Shown: in pieces, positions 11,845 to 23,330 of the stretch | Layout of the letters: each line of letters starts with the position of its first letter | Numbering within the stretch: position 1 is the first letter of the stretch | Source of the DNA: Perkinsus olseni | Taxonomy: Eukaryota; Perkinsozoa; Perkinsida; Perkinsidae | Length of the DNA: 64,000 bases | Assembly (NCBI GenBank): GCA_013115135.1 | Contig: JABANP010000263.1 | Coordinates: forward strand, 1-64,000 | Reading direction: 5' to 3' | Position numbers and translations under genes: made by a program | The notes under the pieces: generated by a model | Database searches by the model: none | Seen by the model: the letters and a program-made list of their open reading frames with translations, nothing else | Told to the model about the DNA's origin: nothing

Positions 11845-12652
11845 TATCTACCCATGTTACACATCAGTGTCAGTGGCGTTGATACTAGTCTTCGAGTTGT
11901 GCATTCAGTGCCCGGGAATCGCCCGCATTACGAATGCGAGCACGCCTCTTGATATGTGATGAGGGGTGCAGTGGACTGAGATGCTCACGATCACCCGTGA
12001 ACTCTACTCTTGCGACAATTCGGGCCCACATTGGCTGGTCTAGACTTCACACAGTGGCCGCAGCCACCGACACAACGGGGTCAAGGTACCATATCGCGGC
12101 CCTTGTACTCTTCACGCGCGCGGAGCGTCCCGAGAACTGCAATGGAATCGCCTGGAGTCCTAAACACCCAGGCATTGAGCCAGAGAAAGATCATATACCA
12201 TGTTCCCGGTCACTAGGGTCCCCATCCGGTTTAGATATAGGACTTGGCTCAACTGAAGGACGTGTTGGGTAAGCAGCTTCTTATAACAGTGTATGAGCCA
12301 TGGAATCTCACATGCGAATGTACATGGCGCTTTGTGGGAGGTCAACTTCGTTATCCCAACAGAATTATCATCTCCCACAGCAAGCTCTGATTTCGCGGAT
12401 CCTCGTTATTAAGGATCCGATTCCTATTAAGGATTAAGACAATAACTCCGCCTTAACGTGCACCTTGCTATGTACTGAAGCTCGAACATATCAATGTGCA
12501 TATCTCGTGACCCATCAGCCCTAAGCCTTTCACAACCAGGTATTTCAAGTGTGTATTGCAACTTCACCCAACTCAACACGAATCTCATGAACAACGCATA
12601 CAGCATGTAGCCGACTGTGCGGCACGAGGGCATGACCTTTGGTCACACTGAA
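11845..12652. other. Region without a supported gene
   Basis: Weakly open frames occur on both strands. A direct repeat of AAGGAT-type words sits near 12398-12440. No domain, RNA gene or element end recognised. It may hold 3' exons of the 11.2 kb gene. Confidence 0.3.
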
Positions 12653-13262
12653 TCAGTCATACTCGATGTTATCTTCACCTTCTTCCAGATCGTAGCTGTG
12701 TGGTCCCTTCTCGCACAATCTCTTGATGAAGTTGTGACTTCGTTTGACGTAATGAAGAGGATTCAAACCGTCCTTCATGCCAATTGTCGCGGATATCCGT
12801 CTGACACCTTTTCGGCAATCATTAACGTCCCCGTTTCCTGTCGTTACGTGGGCTTCCACGTTGATGGGACTGAAATCGCCATCCTCAGACAGCCAGTTGT
12901 TGAGATGGCGTTACCTCATGTCCAGCGGGCAGTCCGATTTTTCCTTGGCAATTGTGTAAACTAGACCTCCTGAATTGTCGTTCTCCTTCAACTTGAAGTA
13001 GATGTAATGCTTCTGTCCGTAGAATTTAGACTTCACGTAGCAGCCACTCGGATCGGAGTCGTCAGGATAAATCTGATGGATCACGCTGAACGAATGAACA
13101 TCCATCATTCTCTTCGTCACTCACCGCCAATGAAAAAGGATTCCACCGATGGCTCTGGCCCTTCGTGATTAACTTCTTGATGGCTTTGTGGTGGACACCA
13201 ATCGCGGTAGAAGTCCCGAATAGCAGCAACAGGGAAGCGAATTTGAGCGGTATTATGATCAT
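12653..13262 (-). CDS. Small secreted protein, three exons (about 170 aa), unrecognised
   Basis: Minus-strand ATG at 13262-13260 starts MIIIPLKFASLLLLFGTST, a clear signal peptide. Exon 1 ends NPFSLA; a 52-nt intron leads to YPDDSDPSGCYVKSKFYGQ, then YIYFKLKENDNSGGLVYTI and CPLDM. A 45-nt intron leads to SPINVEAHVTTGNGDVNDC and a charged C-terminus, stop 12653-12655. Phases close. Four or so cysteines suggest disulfides outside the cell. I recognise no family; alveolate parasites have many such lineage-specific secreted proteins. Confidence 0.65.
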
Positions 13263-13328
13263 AGCTAGCGGTGTTTTAACTCGGAGCGAGGAGAAAATAA
13301 ATGCAACTGGACAACAACCATCGCGTTG

Positions 13329-13375
13329 GGAAGACAGTCTAGTATCCCCAACTTGGGGATACTAGACTGTCTTCC
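13329..13375. repeat. Perfect 23-bp inverted repeat with 1-nt loop
   Basis: GGAAGACAGTCTAGTATCCC begins the left arm (13329-13351) and its exact complement fills 13353-13375 around a single C. It lies just upstream of the secreted-protein start at 13262 and could form a long hairpin. No flanking target duplication was evident. Confidence 0.9.
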
Positions 13376-14036
13376 TACACGGGAGCCCAGTCTCGATATG
13401 TCGTGGGGATTTCCATCATTCTGCGATCGTCGCACAAAAATGGTAATCAAAAGTTGCTCCGCTCCGCCGGGCCATGACGCGCACGTCACAAATTGTGACG
13501 CACGTGGTCGTGCGTCGCACGATGGTGCCCAGGCATGGCATCCTGTATACGTGTGGGAGCGGTGGGGTGTGGCGTAATCCACACGTAAAATCAGCATAAG
13601 GGCGGGAAGGAGTTGTCGAGGCTTGGGCAGAATGGGGCGACAGTCAAAATTAGCTATATGTGGCACGCGTGCACAGGCGCGGTCGCGCTGGCTCCATAAC
13701 ACGCGAGCGATATTGTAAACCAAGGCACAGCTCATAGTCTCGTAAAGTGGATGGTCGAATGACGTGAAGGAACCCCTGATAGATGAAGAAGTACCGGGGA
13801 ATCAACACAGGAAGGAGCGACATTGGAACCTCACTGGGGACATGAGCTCTCGTGTTGCGAAGGAATCTTATCATCTCCAAGCCCTTCAGTACTTCTGATA
13901 TGCCAACGACGATTGCTCTATCGACAATAGAGATCAGCTGGCGCTGAAACCCCTTCAGATCGGTCACAATCGCCGCAAGTTGCCCCGCCGGTAGAGACTG
14001 GATGTGAACACAAGGCTTAGAAGGACCACGCAAAAC
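13376..14036. other. Spacer downstream of the VKOR gene
   Basis: A 127-codon minus-strand frame (13650-14033) is open just 3' of the VKOR stop, with hydrophobic stretches, but has no recognisable domain and no clear start. It could be 3' UTR or a small membrane protein. Dyad GTGACG/CGTCAC words near 13480-13530 are GC-rich and unexplained. Confidence 0.25.
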
Positions 14037-14677
14037 TCAGACTTTCTTCACCTTCGGACCGCATGCACTTCTAGTGTCTATCACCAAACAAATGAAAACG
14101 ACAGCATTGAGAATGTAGTTCGCAAAACACACGACACAGAACTCTCTGAGCACGAACTTAAGGACCATCGCGAGGTAGATGTTGAAGATCACAGCCAGGG
14201 AGCCCACGACTAGATACACCTGTCGCGCTCGCAGTCCGCTCCTTCGCATCCGAGGATAGGATAGGATGAATACGAAGTACGGTATGGCTGCAAGACGGAA
14301 ACAACACAGTGTGGTCAACCAGTGAGGTAAATGCGGATCGACCGCGGACCCACCTAGGTGTGGTAGTGAGAGGTCCAGATACCCGCCGGGATTCGCAATT
14401 CCCCAATGCACTAGGATTCGGGAGTAGGATGAAGTGAAGACTTTACTACAGCTTGACCAGGAGCTGATGTCACAGGCCGCGTGATAGCCCGGAAAGGCGT
14501 GAATCTGATCAATCATTATGGTTGAACCATATCACAGGGATTTGGGGGAACTATCTCGCGCAGCGCGGACCCAGTCGTCGGAGCGGTGCTTACCATCGCC
14601 TCCACGTAAAGAGAGTAAACAGCGACCCCTATTCCGCCGACCGCAGCGAAAGAGAGAAGTATCACTCTGTACAGCAT
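14037..14677 (-). CDS. Vitamin K epoxide reductase (VKOR/VKORC1-like), 161 aa, 3 exons
   Basis: Exons 14677-14594, 14504-14354 and 14287-14037 sum to 486 nt (161 aa plus stop; animal VKORC1 is about 163 aa). Exon 1 is the first transmembrane helix (MLYRVILLSFAAVGG). Exon 2 carries the loop cysteine pair in ACDISSWSSCSKVFTSS (C39, C47). Exon 3 holds the remaining helices and the catalytic CVVC (C129-C132) in VLREFCVVCFANYIL, then a basic tail. This is an ER-membrane quinone/epoxide reductase that passes electrons from quinone to disulfide exchange. A vitamin K cycle is not implied; in protists oxidative folding is the likelier role. The ankyrin gene ends 149 bp upstream on the same strand. Confidence 0.93.
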
Positions 14678-14825
14678 ACCGTACCGTCTACCGTGGGAAA
14701 ACTGTCCGAGACGACACCCTGCACGCTGCCCGAAATTCAAAGCCAACCCGTTGGCGATTGCGTGGCCATTCCCCACCGATTGACGCACACTCCACAAAAA
14801 AAACCGCGGTATTCATGGAAACTAA

Positions 14826-16750
14826 TTACACTCGCGGGATCGCACCCCCAGCCTTCTCCTTCGAGAGCAAAGACATTACAGTACGCCCAGCCTGGTCTGC
14901 AAGCCGTGTGTTCAAGCCGTACTTGTCCACCAACATCATGGCAATAGGGGCTTGATTGCAGTCCAGTGCAACGTGAGCAGCAGTTTCCCCCAGAAGGTTC
15001 CTCCGGTTCGCAAATGCCTCGGCAGTATCTGAGAGAGCTAGTCATGGTGAACCCCGGGTGGCCCCGAGGCAGCACGGTGAGGAGACCATCCGAGCAAAAA
15101 GATCTCCCGGACCGGACCTTCATTATTCAAGCATGCCATTACTCGTTCAGCCAGTGCCAAGTGGCCATACCGTGAAGCAACATGGAGAGCGGTGTCCCCA
15201 GACGGAGAAGCCCACTCCACGAGCATTGGACCGGAAGCTTCGTCGAGGACCATGCAAATCTGAGGATACCCTATCAACAGTCGCGATACCAGCAGGCAAT
15301 CCAAACCAAAATGCCACTCTTTGTTACTCGAAGTACCAGAATGATCCACAGCAGAACGGCGAGGAGTGTGACCAAACCGAAAGTGTTGAGCACCCGACAG
15401 ACTGCAGATGGCTCATGCTAACAGGATTGGTGGCCAAGTAGCACCCAATTCGTGCAAGTGCGATACTTTTCATACTCATTCTCGTCTTTCAAGCCACGCG
15501 AGAACAGTTGCCTCGAAGAGCTGACTACCGTTCCTACACAAGCTGCCATCTCCGTTGTGACCCGTTCAGCTCCCAGGGCTCCTTCGATTGCCCTCACCCT
15601 ATCCCTAGTACTTAGCTGAGTCCCCGTCCGCTTCAGAGTACGCCGCAAGGACCCCTCATCCCCTCGGACGACCAACCTCGTTAAAATACTGGCGTTCGCA
15701 CTCGCAACCCCGCAGCTTCCTTTAGAGAAGGCCAGTCTCCGGTGACTAGAGCTTTGAGTGCGTTGCTTTGCTGAGAACTCCTTCAGACACACTGGATCCA
15801 CCCGCAAGAGGGTATCCTTGCGACAGCCGGTGGGGTAGAAACGACGAATTGCTTCTCCACTGAGCCAAAACAGAGAAGTCTCCTTGGGTCGGGTTCAAGG
15901 CGCGCGAATACAAAAAGCAAAATCCACCTGGATGGAATTGTTCTGGGGCGTTGCAAGGTCTCCGCCGAGTACACATGACAACCAGAGGACTGATCGCTTC
16001 TGCGTAGAAGTTGCACTCACCCCTCAAGAAACTTGGCGATCTTCCCCTTCCTGTACCGCCAATCGGAGCGAGCCAAAACAGCTACTACGAGACGGAAGTT
16101 ACTCGGTTCGACCGAGAGTGCCTTCGTGCATGTTGTCCCAGCTTGTGGCCTCACGCGATGCCTACATCGGTGACAGTCGCTGAGCAATCAATCAGTAGTG
16201 AGTCGCGCTAGCCTTAACGATACACGATCCACAGGACTATCATCAACCCCTTCCGACGTAAAGGACTCCAGTTTATACATGAAGCTCATATCAGAGGCAA
16301 CGTGCCTCTGTTCACAATACGACAACCACAGCCGGGAGCTACGACCCGCCCACTGCGATGTCACCAGTGCATTGAGCCACAGGTGGCTTTAACTAGCACA
16401 GTTATCGAGGCGTTCCTACAGCAGGCGTAGCCGCACGCTCCTTACCCGAGGCTTACGTTCCAGTCTCCAAATACCTCCTCCATAAGGCCGAATTATCTCG
16501 GGACAAGCAGATGTAGCTGAATCACAGAGACATTCTTTCTTAATAAGCAGGTGGTAGCCGGAAAGCCAGCATGACGTATTTGATAAAAGTGCCAATACCA
16601 CTCCAATCACAACTCATCAGTCGCACAGGAAGACTCCTACCAGTGAATGCATGTATAGGATAAAGCCAAGGCCTCCTCTGCATTCAGAAAGAGTGTTATC
16701 ATGGAAAACACTTCCTCTGAGAGTGCTGCGACGCCGATGACTGCAGCCAT
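14826..16750 (-). CDS. F-box-like / ankyrin repeat protein, multi-exon
   Basis: Exon 1 (16750-16641) reads MAAVIGVAALSEEVFSMITL then EEALALSYTCIH. After an intron, YICLSRDNSALWRRYLETG completes an F-box-like three-helix pattern. A later exon reads WAGRSSRLWLSYCEQRHVA. Ankyrin repeats follow: SGDTALHVASRYGHLALAER, then LLGETAAHVALDCNQAPIA and AGRTVMSLLSKEKAG, stop 14826-14828. Middle exons (about 15.4-16.1 kb) were not joined with certainty. F-box plus ankyrin architecture suggests a substrate adaptor of an SCF-type ubiquitin ligase, with the ankyrins binding the client. The start is 218 bp from the divergent PFK-1 start. Confidence 0.7.
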
Positions 16751-16968
16751 CAAAAAAGAGTCAACTGGCCTCGTTGAACGCGACGATGGCCTCTTGCAGA
16801 CTTGCCCTCTTGCATTTCCTCAACGGCTGTCCGTCGTGTGTTACACATAGCTTGTTGAAGCTGTGAGCATCTTGGTGGCAGCCTCCTTCTCCCGTCGTTG
16901 TCGTCCGCGGCGCTTGCCCTATTTCGGAGTATTCCTTGATGGTAGGGCGTTGTTTAGTCGTCATCTAA

Positions 16969-19018
16969 ATGCCGTCGGATTCTAAGAACAATTACGCTGC
17001 TGTAGCTGCTGCCGCCGCCACCACCGCCGTCGCTGCCGGTGCCGCTGGATATGCCGTCTACAAGAAGATGCAGGGATATGACCAGTAATACAATCATGCA
17101 TTTCGGGGCTGTTCACCTCCCGAGGAGGCATCTCCTTGGCAAAGTGGCTTCGGCGGGTGGCACGAATGTTTCCGCTTCTAGCTTCTTCTACGGACTTCTC
17201 TAGACGTTGTATTTTCTTGGTTATTTCTATGTTTTCTATTCAGGACGGTGTCAGAGCTCCGAGGAAATGTATCGCACTTGCAAGAGGAGAATGCTCATCT
17301 CAGTCGGCCTGTTGTAGGCAGCATGACCGGCGATGATATCTTGCTCCCTGGTAAGTGGACCACTCGCGATCTTTATGGGCTGGCTCTGCACTTTATGGCG
17401 GGCTGTGTCAGTGCGTGATGTGCTTGTTATTTCAGGTGAGAAGCTTACTTACTTGAAGCCATCCAACTTGGCTGAGAGGTTCGGTAAGAAGGAGCACACG
17501 ACGCCCCTCATCGAGAAGTACGAGGGACAATTGCAGGACTTCCAGGACGAGCACTCCATCGTCACCCAGACTATCTATCGTAACAAGGATGAGCATCACA
17601 AGCAGTTCTTGCGATACCTTCGTGCCGGCCCTCGTGAGAAGGTCTACTTCAACCCGAAGGAGGTCACCGCTGCCATCGTCACTTGCGGTGGTCTCTGCCC
17701 CGGCCTCAATAACGTCATTCGGGGTCTCACCCAGATGCTCGAGGAGTACGGTGTGCCCACCATCTACGGTGTGAAGAACGGCTACAAGGGTTTCAAGAAG
17801 GATAACTGCTGGATTAAGCTCGACGGCAAGAAGGTCGAAACCATTCATAGGATGGGCGGTAGCGCATTGGTCTGCAACCGCGGTAATGATGACATTGATG
17901 TAATGGCCGAAGCTATTATGAAGAAGGGTGTCAACATGCTATTCATCGTCGGTGGTGATGGTACCCACAGAGGTGCTGACAAGATCCAGCAGTACATGGT
18001 CAAGGCTAACTACGAGTGCTCCGTCGTTGGCATCCCCAAGACCATTGATAACGATATTCCCGTCATTGATGATTCGTTCGGATTTGCCACCGCTGTGAGC
18101 GAGGCCGTCCGGGCCATCGAGGCAGGTTATGTTGAGGCTACTGGCGCTCCTAACTGCATCGGTCTCGTCAAGTTGATGGGACGTAACTCTGGATTTGTTG
18201 TTCTCCACGCTGTCTGTGCTGCTGCTACTGTCGACGTTGCCCTCCTTCCCGAGATGGATATCAGTCTTCCCAAGGTGAGTTCAGCACTTCTCGTCGCTAC
18301 ATGACAGCCCTGACACTGTCCTTCTTCGCTCAGCTCCTTGATCACATCAAGCAGAAGATCGACAAGGATGGTCACATCGTGGTCGTCGTTGCCGAGGGTT
18401 GTGGTGCTACCTTGATGCAGGCGGACCCTAATCTGAAGGATGCCGGTGGAAACGTCAAGCTTCCTGATGTCGGTGTCTATCTTAAGGATAAGATCATGGA
18501 ATTCGCCAAGGCCAACGGCCGTAATGACTGGACTGTCAAGTAAGACACAGCATTGGAATGATAAACATCATTTCCGCCTGGATTGGTATCGCCCGTAGGT
18601 ACATTGATCCCACTTACATGATCCGTGCTGTTCCTGCTAACCCTGGTGACTCTACCTACTGCCACGTGCTTGCACATAATGCCGTTCACGGTGCTATGGC
18701 TGGTTACACGGGCTTCTCCTGTGGCAAATGCGATCAGAGGTAACATCTTCTTCAATATCCGTCTCGGAGCTACTCTGCTTGTCCGATCTCGACTATTCTC
18801 AGATACGTTATGCTGCCGTTCAAGGCTATCACGGGTCGCCCACCTCGCCAGGTTAACACTGCGGGCCGATGGTTCGCCAGGATGATCATGTTTACTGGTC
18901 AGCCCAGTTTCGTAAGTCAACTCATCATATCCTCTATCATAGTCCTAATCATCGTTATCTGTTTCAGCTTCCTCCGGGACACATCCCACGTCATAGCTCC
19001 GCCCTCATTACGCACTAA
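16969..19018 (+). CDS. 6-phosphofructokinase 1, plant/protist type (522 aa, 7 exons)
   Basis: Exons: 16969-17084, 17244-17350, 17436-18274, 18334-18539, 18599-18739, 18803-18911, 18968-19018; 1569 nt, 522 aa. Exon 1 encodes [20 protein letters not shown] and a further Ala/Gly run ending [11 protein letters not shown], a possible membrane anchor or targeting segment. The TAA after it is intronic: the phase-2 donor CA|GTAATA joins [19 protein letters not shown]. The kinase domain has [15 protein letters not shown] (substrate loop), GGDGT (about residues 247-251) and PKTIDND (about 275-281). GGDGT favours ATP over PPi as donor, while the Lys in PKTIDND is shared by plant and trypanosomatid ATP enzymes. 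Committed step of glycolysis. A near-identical paralogue follows. Confidence 0.92.
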
Positions 19019-19426
19019 GATGGCCGCGTGGACGGCATCTTGAGTGGAAGACTCGGTGCCATTCTCTTGTACTGAACAATCGCTAAAGCGAGTAAGCGTT
19101 CTTCTCCGCGCGAGCCCCGTCTTTTGTTGCGTTCACAATCATTCGGGGGAGTTGAGCATGGACCATCTTGTGTAGTGGAAGGTAAACGCATGAAGCACAC
19201 CTAGGTCGTCTCCCGTTCGGAACCACAGTAAGCAACTAGTGCGGTGCTCAGCGGCATGTGCTAGCGCAGAGCGATAATGGCAGTGTGGTAGGGATTCGCT
19301 ACTAGAAAGCACTGTGATGATCGGAAATCACAAGGTCCAATTCCGCTCGCCTAGTGGCGGCGGTGTCTCCGTGAGAGTTAACAGCTGAGGATTCGCTCAC
19401 TCGCGCAGGGTACTGCCGTGTCATTC
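19019..19426. other. Spacer between the two phosphofructokinase genes
   Basis: About 400 bp with the 3' end of PFK-1 and the upstream region of PFK-2. No gene or RNA seen. Confidence 0.5.
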
Positions 19427-21580
19427 ATGTCTGGCGACTCCAAATCTTCTTCTTTCGCCACCGCCGCCGTCGCTGCAGCGGCAACTGCTGTAACTGCTGG
19501 TGCTGTGGCAGGTGTTGTATACAGCAAATTGAAGGGTTACGAGAAGTAGCGGGGAGCATGCGTTAGACGAGGAGTGGGAGTGCTTAGAACTGAAATCGAT
19601 CACGGATGCATTTTCTATTCGAGTCCTTCGTCGAGCCCATCTGGTGATCTACATGGACGCAAATGCCATTACTGGGAGATCTAATTCCCTGAGAAGTAGC
19701 TTTGGGCTCGGACCAACACGCAAAATCCGTGAAAAAGGCGTAGCGTGATGAGTGATTGTGATCTCTGATCTGTAGCGTCTCCTAGGTTGGTATCAGAACT
19801 GAGAGAGCACATTGCTGATGCCCAGGAGGAGACCACTAGACTTACTAGACCTGTCGTCGGCAGCATGGCCGATGATGACATCCTCAAACCAGGTGATGAG
19901 CATGGCTCGGCCACACACCATGTCGTGTTGATCTACTTGTACATTCAGGCGAGAGCCTAACGTACCTCAAGCCGACACATCTCTCTACACGCTTCGGTAG
20001 CAAGTCTTTCAAGACCCCTCTCATCGTAGGAGCTGTCTTGTTTATTCGTCACACGGCGCATCTCAACTTCAGGACGAGTACGAGGGACAGCTACAAGACT
20101 TTCAGGACGAGAACTCGATCGTTACTCAAACCATCTGGCGTAACAAGGACGAACACAACAAGCAGTTTTTGCGATACCTCCGCGCGGGCCCTCGTGAGAA
20201 GCTTTATTTCGAGCCCTCGAAGGTTACTGCTGCTATCGTCACTTGCGGTGGTCTCTGCCCCGGCCTCAATAACGTCATTCGGGGTCTCACCCAGATGCTC
20301 GAGGAGTACGGTGTCCCCACCATCTACGGTGTGAAGAACGGCTACAAGGGCTTCAAGAAGGATAACTGCTGGATTAAGCTCGACGGCAAGAAGGTCGAAA
20401 CCATTCATAGGATGGGCGGTAGCGTATTAGTAAGCAACCGTGGCAATGATGACATTGATGTAATGGCCGAAGCTATAATAAAAAAGGGTGTCAACATGCT
20501 ATTCATCGTCGGTGGTGATGGTACCCATAGAGGTGCTGACAAGATCCAGAAGGCCATGGTTGCCGCTAACTATGAGTGTGCTGTTGTTGGCATCCCCAAG
20601 ACTATTGATAACGATATCCCTCTCATCGATGGCTCCTTTGGTTTCACTACGGCCGTCGATGAGGCCGTCCGGGCCATCGAGGCTGCTTACGTCGAAGCTA
20701 CTGGCGCTCCTAACTGCATCGGTCTCGTCAAGTTGATGGGACGTAATTCTGGATTTGTTGTTCTCCACGCTGTCTGTGCTGCTGCTACTGTCGACGTTGC
20801 CCTCCTTCCCGAGATGGATATCAGTCTTCCCAAGGTGAGTTCAGTCATATCAGCTCTTCGCCGCTTTGTTGTCTTCGTTACTGTTACTGTCTTATCTCTG
20901 GTCAGCTTCTCGATCACATCAAGCAGAAGATCGACAAGGATGGTCACATCGTGGTCGTCGTAGCGGAGGGTTGCGGTGCTACCTTGATGCAGGCTGACCC
21001 CAATCTTAGGGATGCCGGTGGAAACATCAAACTGCCTGATGTTGGTCTCTACCTCAAGGACAAGATTATGGAATTTGCCAAGGCCAACCGCCGCAATGAC
21101 TGGACAATCAAGTACAGCGCTCTCTACAGTTCACCTTTCGTCGCCTCTCGATGTGATTGATAGGTACATCGATCCCACCTACATGATCCGTGCTGTTCCT
21201 GCTAACCCTGGTGACTCTACCTACTGCCACGTGCTTGCACATAATGCCGTTCACGGTGCTATGGCTGGTTACACGGGCTTCTCCTGTGGCAAATGCGATC
21301 AGAGGTAACATCTTCTTCAATATCCGTCTCGGAGCTACTCTGCTTGTCCGATCTCTCTTATTCTCAGATACGTTATGCTGCCGTTCAAGGCTATCACGGG
21401 TCGCCCACCTCGCCAGGTTAACACTGCGGGCCGATGGTTCGCCAGGATGATCATGTTTACTGGTCAGCCCAGTTTCGTAAGTCAACTCATCATATCCTCT
21501 ATTTTAGTCGTACTCATCGTTATCTGTTTCAGCTTCCTCCGGGACACATCCCACGCCATAGTTCATCTTTCCAGATTTGA
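19427..21580 (+). CDS. 6-phosphofructokinase 2, tandem paralogue (522 aa, 8 exons)
   Basis: Exons: 19427-19545, 19786-19892, 19949-20025, 20073-20834, 20906-21111, 21164-21304, 21368-21476, 21533-21580; 1569 nt, 522 aa. Exon 1 reads [20 protein letters not shown] and on to [10 protein letters not shown]; its apparent TAG lies in the intron (AA|GTAGCG). Exon 2 continues [19 protein letters not shown]. Exons 3+4 together equal exon 3 of PFK-1 (839 nt), so PFK-2 has one extra intron or PFK-1 lost it. Same catalytic motifs (GGDGT, PKTIDND). C-terminus differs (SSSFQI). Whole blocks, including an intron, are identical to PFK-1 while others diverge, which points to gene conversion. Confidence 0.92.
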
Positions 21581-22418
21581 GGAGGTGTACCTCGGAATTT
21601 GACTTGGTGGATCACCAGCTGTTCTGTGATTCATGCTATCATCATGGACGTCTGTATACTTATCACGATGGTGGCACCTCGGGTATTCTCATGACTGAAA
21701 AAGTTAGATCCCACACCAGGATGCATTCCGAGTATAGCATGATTCGGTCGCTGCCTCTAAAACTGTTCAGTATTTGCCGGTGCGACTATACGTTCTTTTC
21801 CGAACATGCTGAGTGCAGAAATGAGTTCCCGAGGGTCTGGAATGGGAGGGGATTCATCGACCCCGACGATGACAACCAAAAAGAGATCTGTTACAGATCA
21901 TCTGTATAGCGAGAGGACCGCGCGATATGATTGTTGCACTTGTACACATAGAGCATGCAGAATCACTGTACTAAACTACCTCAGTAGCATCTTCATTAAT
22001 CGGGCATTCGCTACCCACTCGCCAGAGCATCACTGCTTTCTAACGGGTCTCAACGTGACAAATACCAGCAAAGACGCACTGTCAAATGTCCCGTGTGCTC
22101 ACCACTGCGACCACCAAGTGGAATAAATCGTTTTCCTCACCGGAGTTTTTCTAAACACCTGTTTTTGCACCACTTGCACTGTCATTTTCCACTCTTTTGT
22201 TCGGCGTCTTTTCTCACCATCATCATTTTTAACACTTTTTGAGTGTTGCGAGAGATCGTTGTTTCAGACTCATCAGACTCTGAAGTTCAGAGTCACCTCC
22301 GAGAACGTACAAATACCTCTCTTTAACAAGATTAAGACTGGGACCAAAGTGGGCCTAGACATAGACGAACGGAGTGAATTCCATTGGCCGCGCCAGGGGT
22401 TATAAACTTCAGCACGTC
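21581..22418. other. Region downstream of PFK-2, no gene supported
   Basis: No coding chain found. At 21966-22013 it carries a diverged copy of a roughly 55-bp stretch also found at 24541-24595, just beyond the stop of the 24.6-kb membrane gene, so a decayed paralogue tail may lie here. T-rich tracts at 22140-22250 look like 3' flank. Confidence 0.4.
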
Positions 22419-23328
22419 CTAGTGGTTGATGAGGATATCTTGATAACCGCCGACGACATAGAGGGGGTCGCCCACGGCCGCGGTCGCTGCGGCAACTCTC
22501 AGCTGGTGCATGTTCCGACTTTTGTACCATTTCTTAGCGTAATCATCGTACACTCCCACTGTACTCGCGCACTCACCGTATTTCGTGGCGTTTGAAGGAC
22601 GTCCACCGCACGCTATGATGCAATCTCTAACCGGATCGTCATAATGAATAAAAGGTACGATGTTTCGATAGATAATGCCCAAGGGAATGGCTGCGACGAG
22701 GCATGACTCTGGATCATTGCACGTCGATGCCACCACTACATGTAACAGCACAAGTACCTGATCCCCATTAGGTCTACCCTGCGGTTTCGGACCGGCGAAG
22801 CAGTCGACGGAGACGAGCAATGATGAGATATCATAGAACCTCGTGAAGCACTGCTTCACGAGGGCTCGGCGCTTCGTGAAGCTTTCAGAAGCAGATCTGA
22901 AAGCATCAACCTGTAAAATCAATGAGCGCCAGACATCACACAGAGATGCATTTCGGCACGATAGATGCACGTTGCACGAGAACGTGCGTAGCAATTTCAC
23001 GACGAATCTTTATGGTGCGAACATCGAGCTGCAGTGGTTTCACCGTGCGATCATCGCAGCCTGAAACTCCAAGATACTTCCAATAGAAGTCTTTCATTCC
23101 GCGACTTCGCTCCACCACGAAGTCCATCCAAATGTCGAATCCTGACCGTATGACTGCCTCAATAACGAGCGAGTAGGATACACAGGGAGACTCCACGACT
23201 CGTGAACCACGAGCTATGTCGTCTCTGATGTCCAGTGACAGGTCTCCCTCAGGAATCGTTTCTAAGAAGTCGTACGAGAAGACAGTTGTTTGCCGTCCGA
23301 AAAGACCGAACGCCAGGCGGTAGACCAA
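22419..23328 (-). CDS. Kelch-motif protein (exon structure approximate)
   Basis: Minus-strand reading contains RDCIIACGGRPSNATKYGE then STVGVYDDYAKKWYKSRNMH and AATAAVGDPLYVVGGYQDI, two Kelch blades (double-Gly then Tyr/Trp spacing), with the stop at 22419-22421. An upstream open segment (23328-22936; SLDIRDDIARGSRVVESP, SGFDIWMDFVVERSRGMKD) reads as coding and may be its N-terminal part, joined by an intron around 22.9 kb. Kelch propellers bind proteins, often as adaptors, and no BTB domain is visible. The start is not fixed. Confidence 0.5.
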
Positions 23329-23330
23329 AC

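Noticed and set aside
13265..13735. 156-codon minus-strand open frame
   Set aside because: It runs through the perfect palindrome and has no signal, domain or splice support; likely a chance frame in GC-rich sequence.
16761..16964. 68-codon minus-strand open frame starting 4 bp from the PFK-1 start
   Set aside because: Two divergent starts 4 bp apart are implausible, and the F-box-like exon beginning at 16750 explains the minus strand better.
16969..17090. Stand-alone Ala-rich peptide of 39 codons upstream of PFK-1 (and one at 19427-19549)
   Set aside because: Both apparent stops fall in phase-2 introns, and the spliced product matches between paralogues, so these are first exons, not separate genes.
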